Made by a program: the position numbers and the translations under genes. Positions 7,943 through 15,523 of a DNA stretch of 25,949 bases are shown here, in pieces (positions within the stretch are counted from its first letter, which is position 1; every line of letters starts with the position of its first letter). The notes below the pieces were generated by a model. The model was not told where the DNA came from, searched no databases, and worked only from the letters and a program-made list of their open reading frames with translations. This stretch comes from Spirogloea muscicola (taxonomy: Eukaryota > Streptophyta > Zygnematophyceae > Spirogloeales > Spirogloeaceae). The DNA lies in NCBI GenBank assembly GCA_009602725.1, contig WELB01000024.1, positions 560,568 to 586,516 on the forward strand, written 5' to 3'.

Positions 7943-10537
7943 ATGGCCGCCGGCCGCCGCGTGGTGGTCGCCGGCGGCGGCGTCGCCGGCGCCTACGCCG
8001 CGCGCCTGCTCGAGGACGCCGCCGACGTCACGCTGGTCGACAGGTGCCCGGACCGTCCCGCCACACGGTGGCTATAGAGTCCAGGAATGTCGTCTGATTC
8101 TTCATAGTACCAGAGTAGACAAGGGAAAGGAAATCGATTGCTGCCTGCCTGCCTGCCACAAGCAGCTGCAGGATCGTGCAGACGCAGCAGACGTCCGCCT
8201 GTTGGGCTCATAAGTGCCACTGTCTCGTGCGCGCCTCAGCAAGGACTACTTCGAGATTCGGTGGGGAGAGCTGCGAGGCTACGTGGAGCCTGCTGCTGCG
8301 GAGAAGGTGACCAAACGTCCGCTCATGCAGCCCCAGGCCCTGTTTCTCGTCTCTCCTCACGGCACCATATGGCACACCATATTGTTCACTGAGCACCTTC
8401 TTGCAGCGCTGCCCTCAGTGCCTGACTCAGAGACTACGACCGTGCAGTTCGTGATACCCCACAAGGAGTACCTCAAGAAGGCCAATGTGGCTGTTGGCGT
8501 GATTCGCACGGCCACTACCAGTTCCGTCATCCTTGCAAACGGAACAATGTGAGTCAAAATGTGAGGGCTTCTCTGAGACTTGTCAATCTGGGATCTCGGC
8601 ATTGCATGGCATCGTCACTCTTGAGCACTAGTATGGTGCAGCAGTACAAAGCTTGCCCTTAAGTTGGTCAATCCAAGCAGGTAGGTCTCCAAAGTTCCTT
8701 TTAAGTCAGCTCTGGTGCTATGACTGCTGTTGCAACGACAACTGCAAATCAGTTCTGATGCAGCCACCTGCTACACAATAGGGTCACGGAAAACAGACAC
8801 AAGGGTGGCATGACTGATGTCAACCGGTTAGCTCGTATGAAATGATAGGGTTGGTGGGATCTCGTGAATTATATGTCATACATCCTTTTATCTCATAAGT
8901 GTAAGAAATATGACCCAGCAATGTCCGCAACTACACATTTTGCAGGATTGACTTTGACTTCCTTGTTATTGCAACGGGTAGCAAGAGCACGGCATACCCC
9001 CAATTGTCAGCAGCTGAGCGGCTTGACTGGTTTAACGCAGGTGTGACTTTCTCATGCTCACTCTTGTCCACCAAAATCAATTCTCTGTTCAGACGAAGTT
9101 GCTCGTTCCTGTTCACATGTTTGTATCACAAGTGATGTGCTGACTGCTATCATGTAAGGACTGAAGGTCATCTGCAGTAGTCACGCAAATTGCAGCTACC
9201 TTAGAGCTCATTAACCTCAGCATTGACTTTGTGTCCTCGCGCAAACTCCGCTGCCCTGTGGTTTAAGCAACTTACTGCTACTTATAGACTTGCGACACAA
9301 TGTTGAGATTGTTGCAGAGGCAAAGCGTTACGAAGGTGCAGAAAGCTTCCTCATCGTTGGGGGTGGGCCAGTGGGTGTGGAGCTGGCTGGGGAGCTGGTC
9401 ACGGACCTGCCAAGCAAAAAGGTTACTCTGGTTCACTCAGGCCCTCGCCTCCTGGAGTTCATCAAGGTCAGTGGCGGTACTGGCTCGCCCAGACACGCTT
9501 CTTGGCATGTTGTGTCTATCAGAGCTCCAGCTCGTGAGTATGAATGACGTGGTGACCACCTTGGTCCTTATCTGTGGTAACTGTTGCAGCCCAAGGCTAG
9601 CGCAAAGGCCCTGGCATGGCTCAAGTCCAAGGGCGTGGAGGTCATCTTGGAAGACAGAGTGGAGCGCAGTAGTGGTGAGCCATGTCATCTGCAGCAAATG
9701 CAGCCGCTTGATGTGCAGCTCCTGGTGGATAATGGCAATGCTGGTGTTTGAGGGGTCGCCGTCACTTGCATTCATGCAGTTGCGGAAGGGGCAAAGGTGC
9801 ACAGTACAAGAAATGGCAAGTCCGTTATAGTGGACGTTGTCCTCTTTGCCACAGGCTCCACGCCTGACGCATCATGGCTCATAGGTGAAGCAGTAATTGA
9901 GGGCAGTCTGCAAGTCAAACTTGCCACTGTCGTGGTAACTGCAATTGAGCTTGCATGTAACCAGCTCGTAAGCAATTGCCGTGACCTCAGCATTAAGTAG
10001 AAGCCTCGGCAGCTGAAAACATGACAATGATCCGCAGATTCTTTTGCTAAGAACCTGGATTCTGGCGGTCGAGAACATGTGGACTCCACACTGCGACTAG
10101 AAGGCCACAACAACATTTTTGCTATTGGAGACATCACGGACGTTAAGGTGCACTATGGAAAGTACCCCCATGACGTGCTCGTAAATGTGCTATGTGCCTG
10201 TGACGATTGATCTGTGCATGACGGAGCAAGCACAAGCAAGCATGCGAATAGGAGCTGACTCCTGTGTCCTGCCACACAGGAAGCAAAGCAGGGATACTTT
10301 GCCAAGGCGCACGCCAAAGTCGCTGCACAGAACATTGCAAAGCTTCTGGTCGACCCAGCTGCGAAGGGCCTCAAAACCTACAAGGCGGGCCCTGATATTG
10401 CCTTAGTCTCACTTGGCAGAGCAGATGGTGTCGCCCAGCTGCCATTTGGCACTTTTACTGGGTGGTTCCCAGCAGCAATGAAGAGCAAGAGCCTGTTCAT
10501 TCCCAAGACACGTGGAGAACTTGGCCTCAAGGCATAA
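7943..10537 (+). CDS. AIFM2-like: AIFM2/FSP1-like NAD(P)H quinone oxidoreductase, 9 exons, 366 aa
   Basis: Predicted exons: 7943-8043, 8240-8306, 8448-8548, 8946-9040, 9288-9466, 9590-9674, 9780-9884, 10038-10147, 10280-10537. All introns are GT-AG, phases match, and the frame closes at TAA 10535-10537. The protein is a two-Rossmann flavoprotein. It has an N-terminal FAD site VVVAGGGVAGAYAA (residues 7-20), the family block KDYFEIRWGELRGYVEP, FDFLVIATGSK (93-103), a second dinucleotide site ESFLIVGGGPVGVELAGEL (140-158), and the C-terminal FAD motif NNIFAIGDITD (269-279). Length fits the AIFM2/FSP1 family (about 370 aa), whose animal members reduce ubiquinone and vitamin K at membranes and suppress lipid peroxidation. 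The Gly-2 used for myristoylation in human FSP1 is absent (start MAAGRR), so membrane attachment must differ or be missing. The first ATG was chosen because the FAD motif follows at once. Function is inferred from the family. Confidence 0.94.
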
Positions 10538-11146
10538 GCTAGATGCTGTCTGCAAATAGTAATGCACACTCCACCCTGGATGTACATACAAACTAGTTTA
10601 TAGTAATGAGATAAGATTCCTTGTCTCTCACGAGAATGTCATGAAGCTTGACAAGCACCTCATCGTCTTGCTGGAGACGCATCAAAGTTATACTGCCGTG
10701 TAGCTGACTTTGAGGCTCCTAAATGAAGCTCAGAGTAAAAAACATACAAGCGTGAAAGGCGGATCAAGAGCCCTGAAAAATGCATTTCAATTTCAAGTTC
10801 AATTTCAATTTCAACCAGCTGTATCTACTTTCAATTTCCATAGAAGTACTGTGTCAGGCATCGGCCTTTCTATTTGCAGTACTGCAGCAAGTCCGTGACC
10901 AGCTCGGCTGGGACGTGTTTATCAGCTACACGAGGAATGAGACTGGCAAAGATGGCATGACTTGCTCAAATCACGGGGCACCTTCATACATAGCCAAATC
11001 AAGAACTGGCACTGGCGGCAGTGAGCAGCAGTGAACTCAAAAGCTTCTCCACTAAGTTGAAGGAGCTGACCTGGCACCGACGCCTGCGCTAAGTGATAAG
11101 CTACGATCTGGACACTGACACCCACAAGTGCAGCACTTGGTAGACC
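10538..11146. other. Short intergenic region between convergent genes
   Basis: This separates the 3' ends of the AIFM2-like and BTF3 genes and must hold both 3' UTRs. I see no TGTAA polyadenylation signal for either gene. It includes a TTTCAA-type microsatellite and a short TIR-like open stretch near 10895-10960 (see findings). Confidence 0.6.
10785..10815. repeat. TTTCAA microsatellite
   Basis: Five imperfect copies of (A)TTTCAA lie in a row. A further TTTCAATTTCC follows at about 10829-10840. Confidence 0.75.
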
Positions 11147-12672
11147 TCAAGCAGCAATCTCCTGCTTAGAGGCCTCCTCGAAGGTTTCACCCTCCACAAG
11201 ATCGGGCACGTCATCATCCTCGTCGTCTGCGTCGGCGCCGCTGGTCGCCTCTGTTCCCTTCTGGTACTGCTGCGCAATCTTCCTCAGATTGGCCAGATTA
11301 TCGGGGCCTGCATTCCCAAGGCGTTAAATCAGAACCAAACGAGGAAGCAATGAGCACGTCGTTGATGGAGACTGCAACAAAATGAGATGTAAGATAAATG
11401 ATAGAGCACAACTGCTATACATACCAAGCTGGTTGATGATTCCAGGTAACAAGTCCTGCAGCTCTGTTGGAGGGAGAAGTAAGAACGGTCAGTAGGCAGC
11501 ACGTGCCAAGAAACTTGTCAAATGAAATTGGCACCATAGCCACTGTAGTCCAGAACGTCAGCATTGGCTGGCAATGCATGACACAGGTATGCGACTTGAG
11601 ATGGAAGCGGGGCAGGAATGAGAGCTAACTCTTCGTCTGAGAAGTCCCGCTGACAACCCATGTGTTTGCGCCAATGGAGGCTTGCACTGCAAAACAACCA
11701 TGGAAATCAGCTGCTGTTGGCACTACAGTCAACAACTTACAGAAGCCTGTGGCGGTGACACGTGCGTTTACAGCAGCTCTGCTTCTTCCGAGCAGATAGG
11801 AAGCACGCTTCCGCCAGCTTCGCAGCAAAGCATCGAAACGTATGCAGACTCCTTCCTGTGAATCCCACACATCCCCATTCTAGAAACTATATGTATTGAA
11901 GAATGTTCCAATTAGACGTGACCCCAGGCTGCAGCAACACTGCAGCGCCGCAACGAGCATTCCATGAAGGGGTTCTGAGTGCAAGGCCTGCACCTTTAGG
12001 GTTGACAAAGTGGATGACAGTCTCGTCCTTGAAGATGTTGACCTCCTCGATGCCTGGTATGACATTGACGCCCAGCCGCTTGAACGTGTTCTGCAGCCGC
12101 TTGTCGTCTGTTGTTGTCGTCTTGTGCATCGCCTTCTTCTTCCTGCACGCCAGCAACCATAGGCACTACAGTGTCCGCGAGTCTGTCTGCTACCATAGAT
12201 AGTCCTGACACTCCTGCAACAACTGCTTTGGCTGCTCGTGCGGCCTCTTGGAGCCGGCTCAGCCATTAGACCACAGTGTCAATTCACTCTGCAGACCCAA
12301 ATCACACAGTACTCGAGAATGCACAGCCAAGGTCGAAATTCCGGAGAACTTTGCTCTAGTTCTTCGGCGAGCGTGCACAAGGTCCTCGAGGCATGCTGCG
12401 CGGGTAGCGCTACACAGGCAGGGTATTGAGGCGAGTGTGTCACAGGGTACAGGACTGGCTGCGGAGGACAGTCCGTGAACTCTGCGCGAGCTTGCTTGTC
12501 CCATTTCGCAAGGCCGAGCGCCGTCGCGGCACACTGCGGCCGTGGGTGCCGCAAGGCGCTGGGGCTATGGTAAAGGCCCGCGAGGTGGAGCTGGAGCGGC
12601 TCACCTCCGCACGCTGCCCTTGCCGCCGGTGCGCACGGCGTTGGCCATCTTCATGAGCTTCTCGCGGTTCAT
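11147..12672 (-). CDS. BTF3: Nascent polypeptide-associated complex subunit beta (BTF3), 5 exons, 157 aa
   Basis: Predicted exons on the minus strand: 12672-12605, 12142-11994, 11686-11630, 11463-11425, 11307-11147. Phases agree and the frame closes at TGA 11149-11147. The protein starts [20 protein letters not shown], followed by [10 protein letters not shown], which holds the conserved basic ribosome-binding RRKKK (residues 22-26). The NAC domain follows ([52 protein letters not shown]), then [20 protein letters not shown] and an acidic tail [20 protein letters not shown]. Human BTF3b has nearly the same length and order. NAC-beta pairs with NAC-alpha at the ribosome exit tunnel, shields nascent chains and restrains SRP binding. 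ATG 12672 was chosen because the upstream frame is Pro/Ala-rich and not conserved. Intron 1 is the longest (462 nt). Confidence 0.96.
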
Positions 12673-13183
12673 CTGCGCCCGCGTGAGACGGAAAACCCAA
12701 CTCACCAATTTCGCAGCAGCACGAAAGCCGAGGCCTGAGCGCCGCTCCGCGGCTGGCGGCGGCGGCGACGGCGCCGGCAATGGCGGCCAGCGGCGGAGCT
12801 GGAGGCCGCCAGAGGGCCTGGGCATGGCAGGCTGCACTGGGGAGGGGGGCGTGGGGAGGGGAGGGGCTGGCACCTTGGCAGGCCGGAGGCCGAGGCCGGC
12901 TGGGAGGAGGAGTAGGGGGGGGCCGCCCGCGGCTGCTGGGGGCCCAGGGGCGCAGCGCGGCTATGGCGGGCCTTCTGCCAAGGAAGGAAGGAAGTGGGAA
13001 CCCAGCCGTGCCCAACCCCAGGGTTTAAGACCACCAGCGCCGTCTTATCCTCCCCGCTTTCAACCCAAGCAGAAAGTGGCCCTTCCAACGAGGCGCGAGG
13101 GGCCGCAACGGGCCAGCCTTCCAAAAGGCCCGAGCCCACGTTGGGAGGCTACTTGGTCTTGTTGGAAGCGTCGTCTCGTTGGG
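12673..13183. other. GC-rich 5' flank of BTF3
   Basis: GGC/CCG-rich low-complexity sequence, open in several frames because of base composition. It probably contains the BTF3 promoter and 5' UTR. A GTGAG string followed by CGCAG just before the ATG could mark a 5'-UTR intron end, but the span (about 33 nt) is too short unless the donor lies further upstream. Confidence 0.45.
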
Positions 13184-13232
13184 AGAAAGTGCTCGCCCAT
13201 TGAGAATAGGGGCTGGAACAACCAGCCCGAAA
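13184..13232 (-). mobile_element. Solo LINE 3' terminus, identical to that at 411-459
   Basis: The reverse complement of 13184-13232 is identical over 49 bases to 411-459, including the GGGCTGG/CCAGCCC hairpin and the terminal GGGCGAGCACTTTCT. No LINE coding sequence is attached. It lies about 510 bp upstream of the BTF3 start codon. Confidence 0.85.
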
Positions 13233-13236
13233 GAGA

Positions 13237-13291
13237 GAGAAGGCGCGCGGTGCGCATGAACTTGAAGCGAGGCCAATTCAAGCCAATACAT
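13237..13291 (+). repeat. Copy 1 of a second dispersed repeat (GCGCGCGG...GAGGCCAATTCAAGCC)
   Basis: AGGCGCGCGGTGCGCATGAA, then GCGAGGCCAATTCAAGCCAA and TACATTG. Related copies are at 13612-13665, 20736-20781 and, inverted, 21141-21184. This copy abuts the LINE terminus at 13184-13232. Confidence 0.75.
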
Positions 13292-13367
13292 TGTTCAGGC
13301 AGAAAATGCAGAAAGTGCAAAGAATGCAGCGCAAAGAATGTGGCTACATGAAATGACGCCCTATACT

Positions 13368-13609
13368 AGGAGGGCCGGAGGTGCCACAGAGCGGTGGGAG
13401 CCGTGCTGACAGGGGCCATGTCGACTCGACCTGTACCGCCTGTGTGGCAGCTGCTAGAGGAGGTTGAGGAAGCAGCAATGGCAGGAGGGAGGGCGGGTGG
13501 GGGAAAGGAGGGCCGGAGGTGCCACAGAGCGGGGGGAGCCGTGCTGACAAGGGCCATGACGACTCGACCGGTTACGCTTGTGGAGCTCCTAGAAAAGGTT
13601 GAGGAAGAT
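13368..13609 (+). repeat. Two direct copies of a roughly 105-bp unit, period 138 bp
   Basis: AGGAGGGCCGGAGGTGCCAC starts both 13368 and 13506. Both continue with AGAGCGG, GGGAGCCGTGCTGACA, GGGCCATG and CGACTCGACC, and end near GTTGAGGAAG. The plus strand is open across both copies, giving two related peptides, but they match no family I know and the composition is biased, so no gene is called. Confidence 0.75.
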
Positions 13610-13611
13610 AA

Positions 13612-13665
13612 GGCGCGCGGGGCGAATGAAATGAAATGGAGGCCAATTCAAGCCGATACATTGCA
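13612..13665 (+). repeat. Copy 2 of the second dispersed repeat
   Basis: AGGCGCGCGGGGCGAATGAA, then ATGGAGGCCAATTCAAGCCG and ATACATTG. It is followed by a degenerate LINE stem-loop core (GGAGGGGCTGGAACA, about 13673-13687). Confidence 0.75.
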
Positions 13666-13723
13666 ATGGAGAGGAGGGGCTGGAACATAGAGACGGCGTG
13701 TGCATTAAGAAGAAAGAAGAAAG

Positions 13724-13805
13724 TGCCCGCCCATGAAGAAGAGGGGCTGGCAAAGCCAACCCAAAAAGAATGGACAATGTTCAAAGCCAAAGAAAGATGT
13801 GCCGA
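13724..13805 (-). mobile_element. Solo LINE 3'-end module, 60 bp identical to 7478-7537
   Basis: GTGCCCGCCCATGAAGAAGA, then the 60-base block (13738-13797) shared exactly with the copy upstream of the AIFM2-like gene, then GTGCCGAAAAAGG. Sequence identity ends on both sides beyond this. Confidence 0.8.
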
Positions 13806-13900
13806 AAAAGGACTACACTACCAAGTGCAAGACGGTGCAGAGGAAGATGCAGATGGTTGCTCAATATCCACGTGTGAGCATTAAGGGCCTGTTGTGGCCA

Positions 13901-13957
13901 AGTACAAAGCCAGCCCAAAAAGTGTGGACAATGTCCAAAGCCAAAGAAGAAGGTGCA
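13901..13957 (-). repeat. Divergent LINE 3'-module core
   Basis: AAAGCCAGCCCAAAAAGTGT, GGACAATGTCCAAAGCCAAA and GAAGAAGGTGCAGAC resemble the module at 13741-13800 without its 5' half of the hairpin. Confidence 0.6.
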
Positions 13958-13984
13958 GACTACCCAGCATCCCAGCGAATCGAA

Positions 13985-14225
13985 CCGCTGTGGTGGTTCG
14001 CGGTGCACTTGCGCGCAGGCCGAGCTTTGGCGGCGGCCTCCGGCTTCCGTCAGGGCGACGTCTTTCCGCCGGCTAGCTACTCAGACTTGCATCTCCTGAC
14101 TAGAGGTTACTGAGGCTGATGTCTTAGTCCTAGTCCTTCGTACAACTGACTGCTTCGACTCCGGCTCCTCCAGACCTTGTCCATTCCTTTGAGCTAGCTT
14201 TTCCCAGCCACCAGTCAAGGAGACG
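13985..14225 (+). mobile_element. LINE C-terminal relic (family B) with 3' UTR
   Basis: The frame ending at TGA 14111-14113 encodes HLRAGRALAAASGFRQGDVF followed by PPASYSDLHLLTRGY, the last 35 or so residues of the LINE protein. The 3' UTR (14114-14225) includes GACCTTGTCCATTCCTTTGA and CCCAGCCACCAGTCAAGGAG and matches the minus-strand copy at 14372-14487. No RT region is present. Confidence 0.8.
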
Positions 14226-14251
14226 GACAGCCTGCACATAGCGATGGAAAG

Positions 14252-14371
14252 TGAGTGATTCGTAGCTGCTTTGTTTCTCTGTGTGCTTGTTTTTCTTAGC
14301 GCTTCCCCTGGCCCCTTCTCGTACTCTGTTCATTCTTTTTTGGGCTGGCTTTTCCAGCCCCTATTCTCAAT
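14252..14371 (+). mobile_element. Detached LINE 3' UTR (family A)
   Basis: Begins GAGTGATTCGTAGCTGCTTT and ends TTTTCCAGCCCCTATTCTCA AT. It matches the 3' UTR of the LINE copies at 340-445 (+) and 455-560 (-), but has no coding sequence before it. It joins tail to tail with the family-B copy that follows. Confidence 0.8.
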
Positions 14372-14858
14372 AAGAAGAAGTGCGGCAAGATTGACTGGTG
14401 GCTGGGAAAGGCCAGCCCAAGGAATGGACAAGGTCTGAGAGAGCCTGAGTGCGAACGACTAGGACTAAGACATCAGCCAGGGAACGCTCAGTAGCCTCTA
14501 GCCAGGAGACGCAAGTCCGAGTAGCTAGCTGGCGGAAAGATGTCGCCCTGACGAAGCCGGAGGCTGCCGCCAAAGCTCGGCCTGCGCGCAAGTGAATCGC
14601 GAAGGGACCGCTGCATCGAGACGGCCAACCGCATACGGAAGACTTGAGCGAGGGACCCGGCGACGTTGAAGCCGGGCTGCTCGCCCTGCTGCCCGAGGCG
14701 GCGGGCCGCAGCACGCCGCGCAAGGCGGTGGAGCAAGTCAAGCCATTTCGAGCCCAAGGCTCCGTGCACGTCGACTGCCAGTGGAACAAACTCGTCTCCC
14801 ACCGGGTGATCCGAGTACTTCCGTTCCTTTTCGCCCGCCGCTTGGAAAGAGCGAAGAG
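14372..14858 (-). mobile_element. LINE C-terminal relic (family B), minus strand, frameshifted
   Basis: On the minus strand: ERKYSDHPVGDEFVPLAVDV, HGALGSKWLDLLHRLARR, then AGSLAQVFRMRLAVSMQRSL and, after a small deletion or frame change, SDLRLLARGY with a stop near 14488. The K-Y region and end align with 1-339 and 4590-4970. The 3' UTR (14487-14372) ends in the GGGCTGGCCTTTCCCAGCC hairpin module. Confidence 0.85.
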
Positions 14859-14895
14859 TCTTCCGACGAGCAATGGGCGAGCACTTTCTTCCGAC
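14859..14895 (+). mobile_element. 19-nt LINE 3' tip between 9-bp direct repeats
   Basis: TCTTCCGAC occurs at 14859-14867 and 14887-14895. The 19 bases between them (GAGCAATGGGCGAGCACTT) match the extreme 3' end of the family-A LINE (CAATGGGCGAGCACTT at 441-456). This may be an almost completely truncated insertion with a target-site duplication, or a chance join of fragments. Confidence 0.35.
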
Positions 14896-14899
14896 ACCC

Positions 14900-15285
14900 G
14901 ACAGGCCGGCGGGCCACGTCTTCTCCTGGACGTGGTGACTACTGATGCCTATGACCGCTCACACCCAGCTAAATGTGCCACCACGGCTGGGTATGCGGTC
15001 GCCTGCGCTGCTCAGGCCAAAGAGCTGAAGTACGCGGATCATCCGCGGGAAGACGAGTTCTTCCCTTTGGCCATCGACACACATGCTGGGCGCTCGGTGG
15101 CTCGAGCTGCTCACCCAGCTCGCCCGCCACACCATCGCCCGGCGCTTCCATGGGGAGCCGGTTTGACTTCCCTGCAGCCGGGTCGCTGGCGCAAGTGTAT
15201 CAAATGCGCCTGGCCGTCTCGCTGCAGAGGTCCATGGCCCGGGCGCTGCACCTTCGTGCCGGCAGAGCCGTCGCTGCTGCCTCTG
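14900..15285 (+). mobile_element. LINE RLE-domain relic (family A), 3'-truncated
   Basis: One frame encodes RQAGGPRLLLDVVTTDAYDR, SHPAKCATTAGYAVACAAQA, KELKYADHPREDEFFPLAID. This is the RLE core with its second catalytic Asp and K-Y motif. A deletion near 15085 and an inserted base near 15165 change frame, and the stretch stops in the middle of the AAAS segment of the protein end, without a 3' UTR. Confidence 0.85.
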
Positions 15286-15438
15286 CCTCACACCCCCGAC
15301 CTGCGGGCCCAGGCCCGCTACACTGCGCTGGTGGACAAAGCGGCCTACGACCAGTTGGTGGAGCTCCTTCCGCCGCACGACACCCGAGGGCGCGCCCGGC
15401 TCCTCTCCGCCTCCTCCCCTGGGGCGGCGGCGTGGCTA
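15286..15438 (+). mobile_element. LINE internal fragment joined to the preceding C-terminal fragment
   Basis: Encodes HTPDLRAQARYTALVDKAAY, then DQLVELLPPHDTRGRARLLS and ASSPGAAAWLA. This matches the region between RT and the CCHC knuckle in the minus-strand LINE (HTADLHVQARIAAVVDKAAY and SASSPGAAAWLQ). It therefore sits downstream of a part of the protein that should come after it, so the order is scrambled. Similarity ends just before the ambiguous base. Confidence 0.85.
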
Positions 15439-15445
15439 GCAGCAC

Positions 15446-15446
15446 N
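15446..15446. other. Ambiguous base (N)
   Basis: The only N in the window lies exactly where LINE-derived sequence stops and the GC-rich leader of the MFSD12-like gene starts, in a CCGCCG-rich run. The join on either side should be treated with caution. Confidence 0.95.
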
Positions 15447-15523
15447 CGCCGCCGGCGCCGCTGCCGCCGCCGCCGCCGCTGCTCGAGGCGAAGCAGGCCG
15501 GTAGCGGCTCAGCTCACGACCCC

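Noticed and set aside
12542-13351. 269-codon plus-strand open frame over the BTF3 upstream region
   Set aside because: Gly/Arg/Pro-rich translation driven by GGC repeats; it overlaps BTF3 exon 1 antisense and runs through a LINE 3' module.
13970-14015. tRNA T-arm-like GTTCGATT with flanking complementary bases (minus strand)
   Set aside because: The proper 5-bp stem around a 7-nt loop does not pair, no acceptor, D or anticodon arms are found, and the stretch belongs to a LINE relic.
14644-15504. 286-codon plus-strand open frame
   Set aside because: It starts antisense to one LINE relic, runs through a second and a third fragment, and crosses the N; it is a chain of LINE debris, not a gene.
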